Program-made: the position numbers and the translations under genes | Assembly: GCA_000026125.1 (NCBI GenBank) | Contig: CU207211.1 | Coordinates: forward strand, 1,984,001-2,048,000 | DNA: 64,000 bases | DNA from: Herminiimonas arsenicoxydans | Lineage (GTDB): Bacteria > Pseudomonadota > Gammaproteobacteria > Burkholderiales > Burkholderiaceae_D | Reading direction: 5' to 3' | In this document: positions 39,440 to 47,824 of the stretch, piece by piece | How the letters are laid out: each line of letters opens with the position of its first letter | How positions within the stretch are numbered: the stretch's first letter is position 1 | The notes under the pieces: model-generated | Database searches by the model: none | What the model was told of the DNA's origin: nothing | What the model saw: the letters and a program-made list of their open reading frames with translations, nothing else

Positions 39440-40125
39440 GCCGCTTCAAGAACGAGATCACCCATCTGCAGGCGCACATCAAGACGCTTCGCCTGGGTGC
39501 TGGCGCGCTGGTCATCGTCGCCCTGGTCATGGGCGGCGGCTGGTGGAGCGCTCCGCGCGACCTGACCATCCACGTCCCGCCTGATCTGCGCTCCGGCAGT
39601 ACCCGCAAGTGGTGGGAAGTGCCGCCCGAATCGGTCTATGCGTTCACGTTCTACGTGTTTCAGACCCTCAACCGCTGGCCGACGAATGGCGAAGAGGACT
39701 ATGCGCGTAATCTCCACACGCTCTCGCCGTACCTCACCCCATCCTGCCAGGCCTTCCTGCGGGCGGACTACGACTATCGCCGCTCCACGGGCGAGCTGCG
39801 TCAGCGCGTGCGCGGCATCTACGAAATCCCCGGTCGCGGCTACGGTGACGACCCCACGGCGCGCGTGCGCGTGGTGTCCGACCGCGACTGGGTGGTGACG
39901 CTGGACATCACCGCAGACGAGTACTACGGGGCGGAACAAGTCAAGCGGGCTTTGGTGCGCTACCCCGTGAAAGTCACGCGGGTGGACATCGATCCCGCTC
40001 GCAATCCGTTTGGCCTGGCGCTCGACTGCTACGAGGGTGCGCCCCAGCGCATCAGCACACCGGAGCCGTCGCGCCCGGCACCTGGCGGCCTGTCTCCGCA
40101 AGCGCCTCAAGGAGAAACCCCATGA
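39436..40125 (+). CDS. TIGR03746-family protein (TraE/VirB5-8-like)
   Basis: This 229-aa protein has one N-terminal transmembrane anchor (LGAGALVIVALVMGGGWW). A periplasmic domain follows with SVYAFTFYVFQTLNRWPTNGEEDYARNLHTLSPYLTPSCQAFLRADYDYR, the conserved TIGR03746 core. It probably corresponds to TraE/VirB8-like scaffolding proteins of the channel. The ATG overlaps the TIGR03750 stop (ATGA), and the end overlaps the next start by 4 bases. No unusual features. Confidence 0.85.
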   Translation: MSRFKNEITHLQAHIKTLRLGAGALVIVALVMGGGWWSAPRDLTIHVPPDLRSGSTRKWWEVPPESVYAFTFYVFQTLNRWPTNGEEDYARNLHTLSPYLTPSCQAFLRADYDYRRSTGELRQRVRGIYEIPGRGYGDDPTARVRVVSDRDWVVTLDITADEYYGAEQVKRALVRYPVKVTRVDIDPARNPFGLALDCYEGAPQRISTPEPSRPAPGGLSPQAPQGETP

Positions 40126-41039
40126 AGCACCTTGTACTCGCACTGCTGGGGCTGCTGGCCGTCGCCTCGGCTCCTTTTGCCCAGGCCGTGGAGATCCTTC
40201 GCTGGGAACGCATGCCCCTGGCCGTGCCCCTGCGTGTCGGGCAGGAGCGCGTCGTGTTTATCAACCGGAACGTCCGCGTGGGCGTGCCCGCGGGCGTCGG
40301 CGAGCGCTTGCGGGTGCAGAGTGCGGGCGGCGCGGTGTACCTGCGCGCGAGCGAGCCGATCGAGCCCACACGGCTGCAATTGCAGGATGCCGACACGGGC
40401 GCGCTGATTCTGCTCGATATCGCGGCCGAGCCGGCCAAGGACGGCGAAGCCGAGTTGGAGCCGGTGCGCATCGTCGAGGGCGACAGCGCCCCGACGCGCT
40501 ATGGCGATCAAGCCGACGGAGCAGACGACGCCCCGGCGCGCGCCCAGGACCAGGCAGGCGCGCGGGCAGCGCGGCGTGAAACCCCGGTTCCGGTCGTGCT
40601 GACGCGCTTCGCCGCGCAGAACCTCTACGCACCGCTGCGCACCGTGGAGCCGCTGCCGGGCGTCATGCGGGTGAACCTGCGCCGCGATCTCGACCTCGGC
40701 ACGCTGGTGCCGACGCTGCCGGTGCGCGCAGTTGCGCTCGCCTCGTGGCGTCTGGAAGACCAGTGGGTCACAGCCGTGCGCCTCACCAATAGCAGCGGCG
40801 GCTGGATCACCCTGGACCCGCGCGTGTTGCAGGGCGATTTCCTCACCGCCACCTTCCAGCACGAAGCACTCGGCCCGCGCGGGACGCCAGAGGACACGAC
40901 CGTCCTGTACTTGGTGACGCGGGGGCACGGCCTCGCGCAATCGCTGCTGCCGGCGATCAACCGCTTCGACCCAGCCGTGCATCTGCCGCAGCCCGAAGCC
41001 GAGGCCACCGACGACAAGGAGGCCCGCCATGCGCAGTAA
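40122..41039 (+). CDS. TIGR03749-family protein (TraK/VirB9-like)
   Basis: This 305-aa precursor has a signal peptide (LVLALLGLLAVASAPFAQA). A beta-rich body carries IFINRNVRVGVPAG-like and VYLRASEPIEPTRLQLQDADTGALILLDIAAEP segments, as in TIGR03749 and TraK/VirB9-type secretin-like proteins. A charged linker at about 115-150 precedes a C-terminal domain with VRLTNSSGGWITLDPR. It is likely the outer-membrane core component of the channel. It overlaps the next gene by 11 bases. Confidence 0.85.
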   Translation: MKHLVLALLGLLAVASAPFAQAVEILRWERMPLAVPLRVGQERVVFINRNVRVGVPAGVGERLRVQSAGGAVYLRASEPIEPTRLQLQDADTGALILLDIAAEPAKDGEAELEPVRIVEGDSAPTRYGDQADGADDAPARAQDQAGARAARRETPVPVVLTRFAAQNLYAPLRTVEPLPGVMRVNLRRDLDLGTLVPTLPVRAVALASWRLEDQWVTAVRLTNSSGGWITLDPRVLQGDFLTATFQHEALGPRGTPEDTTVLYLVTRGHGLAQSLLPAINRFDPAVHLPQPEAEATDDKEARHAQ

Positions 41040-42459
41040 CGGACTCCTGAAGTGGTTAATGATCCCCGTGGCCCTGCTGGTGCTGTTCGTCGCCATCCGG
41101 CTGTTTTCGGGTGGAGGCTCGTCGGCGCCGCCCGCTGCGGATGCCGGCGCCAAGCTCACGCCGGAGGAGATGAAGGCGCTGGGCATCGAGGGCGATACCC
41201 CCCGCGATACCGTGGCGACGCTCGTGGCGCAAGTGAAGCAGTTGCGCACCGAACTGCAGACGGCGCTGTCCGACAACAAGTCCCAGCGCGAAGAGAACCA
41301 GCGCCTGCGCCAACGCGAGAACTCGATCGACCAGCGCATCAATTCGGCGCTGGAGACCGAGCGCTCCAACCTGCGCCGCGACCAGCAGCAGGCAGCCAGC
41401 GAACGCCAGCAGACCGAGGGACTGCTCGCCGACCTGCAGCGGCGCCTGGAAGGCATCGGCGGGCGCGGCGGCGGCCACGCCGATCTACCCGTGGGCCTGG
41501 GGCTGCGTAACGGCGACGAGGCAGGCATGGAAGGCGGCGTGCGCTGGGTCGAGCCGGACGACGCGAAGCCCGCTGATGGGCGTAACGGCAGTCGCGGCAC
41601 GGGTGGCGGCATGAGCTTTCCGACGAGCTTCGGCCCCGCGCAGAGCACGCTGGAAACCACGGCACAAACCGTGGCGAACGCGGGCGCCCGCGCCGCAGGC
41701 GTCAAGAGCGCCAAGCCGGTCTATACGGTGCCGACCAACTCGACGCTGATGGGATCGGTGGCAATGACGGCGCTGATCGGCCGCGTGCCGATCGACGGTA
41801 CGGTCAACGATCCGTATCCGTTCAAAGTCCTGGTCGGTCCCGACAATCTCACGGCAAACGGTATCGACATTCCCGACGTGGCGGGCGCCGTGTTTTCCGG
41901 CACGGCCTCGGGCGACTGGACGCTCTCTTGCGTGCGCGGCCAGGTGCGCAGCATCACCTTTGTGTTCCATGACGGGACCATTCGGACGATTCCCGAAGAC
42001 CGCGACGGCAACCAGCAGAACAACCAGCAGCAGAACTCTCAAAGTGGGGGCCTGGGCTGGATCAGCGATCCCTATGGCATTCCCTGCGTCAGCGGAGAGC
42101 GGCGCAGCAACGCCCAGCAGTACCTCGGTTCGCAGGCGCTGATCACCGCGGCGGGTGCTGGCGTGGCCTCGCTCATCGACAGCGACAGCGGTCAGATGTC
42201 CTACGTGGGCGCAGACGGTTCCATCGGCAGCGTCGGCATTTCCAGCAACGAGGCCGTAGGTCGCATCCTGGCCGGTGGCGTGCGCGACATGGCCGATTGG
42301 GTGAACAAGTTGTACGGCCAGGCCTTCGCCGCCGTCTATGTCCAACCCGGCGCAAAGGTCGCCGTCCACCTCGAAAAGCCGCTCGCCATCGATTTCGATC
42401 CCGAAGGTCGCAAGGTCGATCACCGTGCAGGAGAAAGCCATGCTCTCGAACTTGAATAA
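41029..42459 (+). CDS. TIGR03752-family protein (TraB/VirB10-like)
   Basis: This 476-aa protein has an N-terminal transmembrane helix (WLMIPVALLVLFVAIRLF). A coiled coil (about 63-145, ETERSNLRRDQQQAASERQQTEGLLADLQRRLEGI) and a linker follow. The C-terminal beta domain contains YTVPTNSTLMGSVAMTALIGRVPIDGTVNDPYPFKVLVG, which matches TraB/VirB10-type channel-spanning proteins. Such proteins link the inner-membrane and outer-membrane parts of the channel and sense energy. The 3' end overlaps the lipoprotein gene by 20 bases. Confidence 0.87.
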   Translation: MRSNGLLKWLMIPVALLVLFVAIRLFSGGGSSAPPAADAGAKLTPEEMKALGIEGDTPRDTVATLVAQVKQLRTELQTALSDNKSQREENQRLRQRENSIDQRINSALETERSNLRRDQQQAASERQQTEGLLADLQRRLEGIGGRGGGHADLPVGLGLRNGDEAGMEGGVRWVEPDDAKPADGRNGSRGTGGGMSFPTSFGPAQSTLETTAQTVANAGARAAGVKSAKPVYTVPTNSTLMGSVAMTALIGRVPIDGTVNDPYPFKVLVGPDNLTANGIDIPDVAGAVFSGTASGDWTLSCVRGQVRSITFVFHDGTIRTIPEDRDGNQQNNQQQNSQSGGLGWISDPYGIPCVSGERRSNAQQYLGSQALITAAGAGVASLIDSDSGQMSYVGADGSIGSVGISSNEAVGRILAGGVRDMADWVNKLYGQAFAAVYVQPGAKVAVHLEKPLAIDFDPEGRKVDHRAGESHALELE

Positions 42460-42880
42460 GGGCCTGGCGCTGGCCCTTGCCGTCGCGGTGCTCGGCGGCT
42501 GCGCCACCAGCAAGGAAAAGCTGCTGCCCCACGGCGACAGCACGATGATGGACATCTGGCAGCAGAACGCCGGTGACGGCGGCGGTGGCGCCGGCCAGGT
42601 GGCACGCAGGCAATTGCTCGACGCGCGCCAGAGCCTGCGCCGGCCGCTGACCGAGATGGATGTACAGGCCGCGCCCGCCGAGCAGATGCGCTACACGCGC
42701 ACAGCGCGCAACGAGGTCTATCGCCAGTTCCAGCGCCTGCCGAATCCCGACCTGGTGATGTACGTGTACCCGCACCTGGCAGGCACGGACCCGGTGCCCG
42801 TGCCGGGCTATACGACGGTTTTTCCCTTGTACCAGCGCGTGCAGTACGCCATGCCGGGCGAGCGCGTGGAGGACTACTGA
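42440..42880 (+). CDS. TIGR03751-family conjugative lipoprotein (TraV/VirB7-like)
   Basis: This 146-aa precursor has a lipobox (LALALAVAVLGGCATS). The body contains PHGDSTMMDIWQQNAGD and YRQFQRLPNPDLVMYVYPHLAGTDPVPVPGYTTVFPLYQRVQYA, the TIGR03751 motif. The lipid-anchored protein probably stabilises the outer-membrane core, as VirB7 does. The start at 42440 follows CAGGAGAAAGCC; the earlier in-frame ATG at 42338 gives an unrelated leader. Its stop overlaps the next start by one base (TGATG). Confidence 0.85.
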   Translation: MLSNLNKGLALALAVAVLGGCATSKEKLLPHGDSTMMDIWQQNAGDGGGGAGQVARRQLLDARQSLRRPLTEMDVQAAPAEQMRYTRTARNEVYRQFQRLPNPDLVMYVYPHLAGTDPVPVPGYTTVFPLYQRVQYAMPGERVEDY

Positions 42881-45762
42881 TGCGCTGGAAACTCCCCTGG
42901 CACAAGTCGGCCGCGCCGAAGCTGGCCGCATCCGGCGCAGGCGATGACGAGCGGCCGGAGGGCTGGCAACGCCACGTCGAGGCCTTGCGCCAGGCCGGCA
43001 TCCCAGAACCCGGCACGGCGGTCCATGGCCGCAGGCCGGCGACCGTGGCCGACGAGCAGGCGCTGTACGACGTCGCGCCGTCGTTCGCGGAATTCCTGCC
43101 CTGGGTGGAGTTCCTGCCCGATTCGAAGTCCATGCTGCTGGAAGACGGGCAATCGGTCGCGGCATTCTACGAGCTGGTGCCGCTGGGCACCGAGGGCCGG
43201 GAACCCGGCTGGCTCGCGCATGCCCGCGACGCCTTGGAGAACGCGCTCCAGGACTCGTTCGATGAACTGGACGAGAACCCCTGGGTACTCCAGCTCTACG
43301 CCCAGGACGAACCCAGCTTCGACCAGTACATGCAGACCCTGCGCGACTACGTGCAGCCGCGCGCCCGCAATACGGCTTTCACCGAGTTCTACCTTCGCTT
43401 CTTCGGACACCACCTGCGCGCGGTAGCGAAGCCGGGCGGGCTGTTCGAGGACACGGTGGTCACGCGGCTGCGTTGGCGCGGCCAGACGCGGCGCGTGCGC
43501 ATGGTCGTCTATCGCCGGGCCACCGGGCAGGCGAGCCGCCGCGGCCAGACGCCCGAGCAGATGCTGAACATCGTCTGTGATCGCCTGTGTGGCGGGCTGG
43601 CGAACGCCGGCATCCAGGCCCGGCGCATGGTCGCGGCCGACGTCCATGACTGGCTACTGCGGTGGTTTAACCCGCGTCCCACGCTGCTCGGCCCTGGGGT
43701 CGAGGACCGCGAACGCTTCTATGCGCTGGCACGCTACCCCGACGAGACAGAAGACGGTGAGATCGAGCTGGCGAGCGGACGGGATTTCAGCCAGCGGCTT
43801 TTCTTCAGCCAGCCACGTTCGGACGCGGAGCACGGCACCTGGCACTTCGACGGCATGCCGCATCGTGTGCTGGTCACTGACCGGCTGCGCATGCCGCCCG
43901 GCACGGGGCATTTGACTGGCGAAACTCGCAAAGGCGATGCGATCAATACGCTGTTCGATCAGATGCCCGAGGACACGACGATGTGTCTGACCATGGTGGC
44001 GACCCCCCAGGACATCCTCGAATCGCACCTGAACCACCTGGCGAAGAAGGCAGTCGGCGAAACACTGGCATCGGAACAGACGCTCAAGGATGTGCAGGAG
44101 GCCCGCTCGCTGATCGGCAGCGCGCACAAGCTGTACCGGGGAACACTGGCGTTCTATTTGCGCGGCCGGGATGAAGCCGAACTGGACCGGCGCGGCCTTG
44201 ATCTGGCGAACGTGATGCTTAACGCCGGTTTGCAGCCCGTGCGCGAGGACGATGAAGTCGCGCCTTTGAACAGTTATCTGCGCTGGCTGCCGTGCTGCTA
44301 CAACCCGAGCCAGGATCGACGGAACTGGTTCACCCAACTGATGTTCGCCCAGCACGTGGCGAACCTCTCACCGGCCTGGGGCCGCAGCCAGGGCACGGGC
44401 CATCCGGGTAATACGTTCTTCAATCGAGGCGGCGGGCCGATCACCTTTGACCCGCTCAACCGCCTGGATCGGCAGATGAACGCGCACCTGTTCCTGTTCG
44501 GCCCCACCGGCTCCGGCAAAAGCGCAACGCTCAACAACCTCTTGAACCAGGTCACGGCCATCTACCGGCCGCGCCTCTTCATCGTGGAAGCCGGCAACAG
44601 CTTCGGCTTGTTCAGCGATTTCGCCAAGCGCCTGGGCCTGACTGTGAACCGGGTCAAGCTGGCCCCTGGCTCGGGCATCAGCCTGGCGCCGTTCGCCGAC
44701 GCGCGTCGGCTGATCGAAACGCCGAGCGACGTGCAGACGCTGGATGCCGATGTGCTGGACGAGGACATGCCACCCGATGCATCGGCCATGGAAGCGGACG
44801 AGCAGCGCGACGTACTCGGCGAGTTGGAAATCACCGCACGGCTGATGATCACCGGCGGCGAGGATAAAGAAGAGGCCCGGATGACGCGGGCCGATCGCTC
44901 GCTCATCCGCCAGTGCATCCTCGACGCCGCCGAGCATTGCGTGGCCGAGAAGCGCACGGTGCTCACGCGCGACGTGCGCAACGCGCTGCGCGAGCGCGGC
45001 CAGGACCCAACGCTGCCAGAGATGCGGCGCGTGCGGCTGCTGGAGATGGCAGATGCCATGGACATGTTCTGTCAAGGCACCGATGGCGAAATGTTCGACC
45101 GCGACGGCACGCCGTGGCCCGAGGCCGACATCACCCTGGTCGATCTGGCGACCTATGCCCGCGAAGGCTACAACGCGCAGCTTTCCATCGCCTACATCAG
45201 CCTGATCAGCACGGTGAACAACATCGCCGAGCGCGACCAGTACCTGGGCCGCCCGATCATCAACGTGACCGATGAAGGGCACATCATCACCAAGAACCCG
45301 CTGCTCGCGCCCTACGTCGTGAAGATCACGAAGATGTGGCGCAAGTTGGGTGCCTGGTTTTGGCTCGCGACGCAGAATATCGACGATCTGCCGCGCGCCG
45401 CGGAACCCATGCTCAACATGATCGAGTGGTGGATCTGCCTGTCGATGCCGCCGGACGAGGTAGAGAAGATCGCCCGGTTCCGCGAACTCTCGCCCGCGCA
45501 GAAAGCGCTGATGCTTTCGGCGCGCAAAGAGGCGGGGAAATTCACCGAGGGCGTCATCCTCTCCAAGAGCATGGAAGTGCTGTTCCGCGCCGTGCCGCCG
45601 AGCCTGTACCTCGCGCTCGCGCAAACCGAACCCGAAGAGAAGGCAGAGCGCTACCAGCTCATGCAGCAATACGGCTGCACCGAGCTGGAAGCAGCTTTCA
45701 AGGTCGCCGAGAAGATCGACCAGGCACGCGGCATCGAGTCGCCGGCCTTGGAACTGTCGTAA
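42880..45762 (+). CDS. VirB4/TraC-type conjugation ATPase (TIGR03744-like)
   Basis: This 960-aa cytosolic ATPase of the type IV secretion system has a long N-terminal domain (about 1-450) and Walker A FLFGPTGSGKSATLNN near 537-552. INVTDEGHIITK (about 795-806) carries the Walker B-like D-E. A conserved WFWLATQNIDDLPRAAEPMLNMIEWW region is near the end. VirB4-type ATPases energise pilus assembly and substrate export. The 960-aa length suits the PFL_4706/TraC family. It is followed by the thioredoxin-fold gene after 13 bases. Confidence 0.92.
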   Translation: MRWKLPWHKSAAPKLAASGAGDDERPEGWQRHVEALRQAGIPEPGTAVHGRRPATVADEQALYDVAPSFAEFLPWVEFLPDSKSMLLEDGQSVAAFYELVPLGTEGREPGWLAHARDALENALQDSFDELDENPWVLQLYAQDEPSFDQYMQTLRDYVQPRARNTAFTEFYLRFFGHHLRAVAKPGGLFEDTVVTRLRWRGQTRRVRMVVYRRATGQASRRGQTPEQMLNIVCDRLCGGLANAGIQARRMVAADVHDWLLRWFNPRPTLLGPGVEDRERFYALARYPDETEDGEIELASGRDFSQRLFFSQPRSDAEHGTWHFDGMPHRVLVTDRLRMPPGTGHLTGETRKGDAINTLFDQMPEDTTMCLTMVATPQDILESHLNHLAKKAVGETLASEQTLKDVQEARSLIGSAHKLYRGTLAFYLRGRDEAELDRRGLDLANVMLNAGLQPVREDDEVAPLNSYLRWLPCCYNPSQDRRNWFTQLMFAQHVANLSPAWGRSQGTGHPGNTFFNRGGGPITFDPLNRLDRQMNAHLFLFGPTGSGKSATLNNLLNQVTAIYRPRLFIVEAGNSFGLFSDFAKRLGLTVNRVKLAPGSGISLAPFADARRLIETPSDVQTLDADVLDEDMPPDASAMEADEQRDVLGELEITARLMITGGEDKEEARMTRADRSLIRQCILDAAEHCVAEKRTVLTRDVRNALRERGQDPTLPEMRRVRLLEMADAMDMFCQGTDGEMFDRDGTPWPEADITLVDLATYAREGYNAQLSIAYISLISTVNNIAERDQYLGRPIINVTDEGHIITKNPLLAPYVVKITKMWRKLGAWFWLATQNIDDLPRAAEPMLNMIEWWICLSMPPDEVEKIARFRELSPAQKALMLSARKEAGKFTEGVILSKSMEVLFRAVPPSLYLALAQTEPEEKAERYQLMQQYGCTELEAAFKVAEKIDQARGIESPALELS

Positions 45763-45775
45763 GCCGGAGAACACC

Positions 45776-46540
45776 ATGGAGCAGAAGCGTCCTTCCATTC
45801 CGATACAAGTCCAGGCGTTCCGCCGTCGCCACAGGCGGCCCCGCTGGCCTTGGGCCTTGACTGCTGCGCTGGTCGCGCTGCTGCTGATCTGGCTCGTGTC
45901 CCGGTCGCCCGGCGAATCCTCATCGCAGTCGCCCACGCCGGCTAGCACGGCGCAGATGGCCGGGCCGCCCTGGAAAATGGGCAACCCCGAGGGCCGTTTC
46001 ACACTGACGCTCTATGCCGATCTGGAATGTCCGTTCTGCCGGGAGTACTTCCCGCAGCTCAAGCGCTGGGTCGGCAGCAACGCCGACGTGACCCTGCAAT
46101 GGCATCACCAGCCGCTGGCTGCGCACGAGCCGGCCGCGTTGGCCGAGGCGCGTCTGGTCGAGTGCGTCGCCGAAGCCGGCGGGCATGCTGCCTTCTGGCG
46201 AGCCGTCGAGTGGGTCTATGCCCACACGCGCAGCGACGGCCTGGGACTGCCCGATGGCCTGCGCTACCCCGAATCGACGCCGGCCGTCGAGCAGTGCATG
46301 GCAAGCGAGCGGGTCGACGCGGCCATCCGCGCCCAGGCCGCGGAAGCCACGAAAAGCGGCGTGACGGCCACGCCGTCGCTGCGCCTGCTCGATCGCCAGA
46401 CGGGTCAGTCCATCCTGCTGCAGGGACCGATCGAAGGCGATGCCTTGCTGTCGGCCATGGACATGCTGTCCGCTGATGAACCACCCGCCACACCCGCCAC
46501 CGAAATGCCTGCCGACGTTGTCGGCGACATGCCCAGGTAG
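45776..46540 (+). CDS. Membrane-anchored DsbA-like thioredoxin-fold protein
   Basis: This 254-aa protein has one N-terminal membrane helix (WALTAALVALLLIWLVS). The DsbA/thioredoxin fold has the active-site motif CPFC in ADLECPFCREYFPQLKRWV and a cis-Pro segment (GVTATPSLRLL). It probably forms disulphides in exported transfer proteins. It is conserved between the VirB4 and later transfer genes. Its last ten codons (TEMPADVVGDMPR) overlap the start of the repeated leader at 46505, so the DNA there serves both the coding and the regulatory element. Confidence 0.85.
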   Translation: MEQKRPSIPIQVQAFRRRHRRPRWPWALTAALVALLLIWLVSRSPGESSSQSPTPASTAQMAGPPWKMGNPEGRFTLTLYADLECPFCREYFPQLKRWVGSNADVTLQWHHQPLAAHEPAALAEARLVECVAEAGGHAAFWRAVEWVYAHTRSDGLGLPDGLRYPESTPAVEQCMASERVDAAIRAQAAEATKSGVTATPSLRLLDRQTGQSILLQGPIEGDALLSAMDMLSADEPPATPATEMPADVVGDMPR

Positions 46541-46642
46541 CCCGCGGTCCTTGAGGCTACGGCGCAGTCTTCTGCGCTGACCGCTCCCCGTTCGCTCCGC
46601 ATCCTGGCCGCGAACAATCACCTCTGCGTGGTGGTGGATGCA
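46505..46642 (+). promoter_or_regulatory. Repeated leader, copy 3 (upstream of radC)
   Basis: It matches 12192-12330, including GACGTTGTC(G)GCGACATGCC, GGTC-TTGAGGC, GGCGCAGT and GTGGTGGTGGATGC. It begins within the 3' end of the thioredoxin-fold gene and ends about 80 bases before the radC ATG. It is followed by two tandem hairpins, GGAGGG/CCCTCC and AGGGCG/CGCCCT (46666-46697). Confidence 0.62.
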
Positions 46643-46724
46643 CCTTGTTCCGTTGTTCTCATCCCCAGGAGGGCTTGCCCTCCCAGGGCGTGCGCCCTCT
46701 GATCTCATCATCCGGAGGTTCGCC

Positions 46725-47219
46725 ATGTCTCTCGTCGTCAATGACTCCTGCGTGGAGTCGCTTTCCGCTGTCGCAGCCCAGCGTGAGGACTGGATCATCC
46801 AGCAGGCTATCGCGCTGCTGGAGAGACGGATCTTCAAAGTCGGACCGTGCCTCAGCCGACCGGCCGCCGTGCGGGACTACCTGCGTCTAAAACTGGTCGC
46901 TGAGCCCAACGAGGTATTCGCAATCGTTTTCCTGGACAGCATGCACCAAGTGTTGGCCTACGAGCCGATGTTCAGGGGCACGATCAATTCGACTGCGGTC
47001 TATCCCCGTGTCGTCGTGCAGCGTGTATTGGAGCTGAAAGCCGCCGCAGTGGTCTTCGCGCACCAGCACCCCTCGGGTGTCACTGAGCCGTCGAGCGCCG
47101 ATCGTGCGCTGACCCAGCAACTGCAGGCAGCGCTGGCGCTGATCGATGTTCGGGTACTGGATCACATCATCGTTGGCCAGGGGATTCCGTACTCCTTCGC
47201 GGAGCACAGCTTGCTGTAG
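46725..47219 (+). CDS. radC: RadC-family JAB-domain protein
   Basis: This 164-aa protein belongs to the JAB/MPN fold: VVVQRVLELKAAAVVFAHQHPSGVTEPSSADRALT contains the H-x-H-x(7)-S-x-x-D metal signature (here HQHPSG...SSAD). The usual E is probably earlier (EVFAIVFLDSMH). RadC proteins are common on ICEs; suggested roles include DNA processing and anti-restriction, neither settled. The ATG follows GGAGGTTCGCC. It has its own leader and a terminator after it (47239-47266), so it is a separate unit inside the transfer region. Confidence 0.88.
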   Translation: MSLVVNDSCVESLSAVAAQREDWIIQQAIALLERRIFKVGPCLSRPAAVRDYLRLKLVAEPNEVFAIVFLDSMHQVLAYEPMFRGTINSTAVYPRVVVQRVLELKAAAVVFAHQHPSGVTEPSSADRALTQQLQAALALIDVRVLDHIIVGQGIPYSFAEHSLL

Positions 47220-47238
47220 CGCATCGTTCATTGATCAC

Positions 47239-47266
47239 AACGGGGGCTTCGGCCTCCGTTTCTTCC
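47239..47266 (+). terminator. Rho-independent terminator
   Basis: AACGGGGGC (47239-47247), loop TTCG, GCCTCCGTT (47252-47260) with one G-T pair, then TCTTCC. It ends the radC unit. Confidence 0.75.
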
Positions 47267-47309
47267 TTGCCCCGAAGCAAGCAGGTATGCGGGGTGTCCG
47301 CGATGCGCA

Positions 47310-47316
47310 TTGTTTG
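47310..47316 (+). promoter_or_regulatory. TTGTTTG element upstream of the TIGR03757 operon
   Basis: Reads GCATTGTTTGTGGGG, 68 bases before the start codon at 47378, as for the RAQPRD operon. No sigma-70 -10 box follows at the usual spacing. Confidence 0.45.
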
Positions 47317-47377
47317 TGGGGGCTGCACCGGATTCGGCGTTTGACTATGGCCCTGATCAACTTCCGGGGCACGTGTC

Positions 47378-47824
47378 ATGCCAGCATCTTTTCCCAGGTT
47401 CGCGCCAAGCTGGCGAGCCCTTGGCCTGGCCGTTGCACTGCCGGTGTCCTTGGGTGTCTTTAGTCCGGCCACATTCGCTGCCGATGTGCTGGTCATCACC
47501 GACAGCCGCCATCCGGTCAAGACCATGGGCGGCGAGCGGCTGATCGAGCTGGACGAAGCGCACCGGATCGAAGCGGAGCTTTCTGCGGAACTGCCCGCCG
47601 AACCCGAGCAGGCGACCGCCATCGTCAAGCGCCGACTGAACAGCGGCGGCACCGATCTCCAACGCCGCATCGCTTCCGCCTACCAGGGCGTCACCGACGC
47701 GTGGAGCCTGGGCATCACCAGCATCCCGGCCGTCGTGGTGGATCAACGCTACGTCGTCTATGGCGAACCGGATGTGGCCCGCGCAGTCGCTCGCATCGAG
47801 CAGCACTGGAGGGCCCAGCCGTGA
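47378..47824 (+). CDS. TIGR03757-family transfer protein
   Basis: This 148-aa precursor has a signal peptide (AVALPVSLGVFSPATFAA) followed by ADVLVITDSRHPVKTMGGERLIELDEAHRIEAELSAELP and a thioredoxin-like end AWSLGITSIPAVVVDQRYVVYGEPDVARAV, which resembles TraW/TrbC-like proteins. It is periplasmic. Its stop overlaps the GTG start of the next gene (GTGA). It opens the third transfer operon. Confidence 0.85.
   Translation: MPASFPRFAPSWRALGLAVALPVSLGVFSPATFAADVLVITDSRHPVKTMGGERLIELDEAHRIEAELSAELPAEPEQATAIVKRRLNSGGTDLQRRIASAYQGVTDAWSLGITSIPAVVVDQRYVVYGEPDVARAVARIEQHWRAQP

Noticed and set aside
44368-46002. 544-codon minus-strand frame across the VirB4-like gene
   Set aside because: It lies opposite clear conserved coding sequence and spans a gene boundary. 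Its composition is that of a third-position GC shadow.
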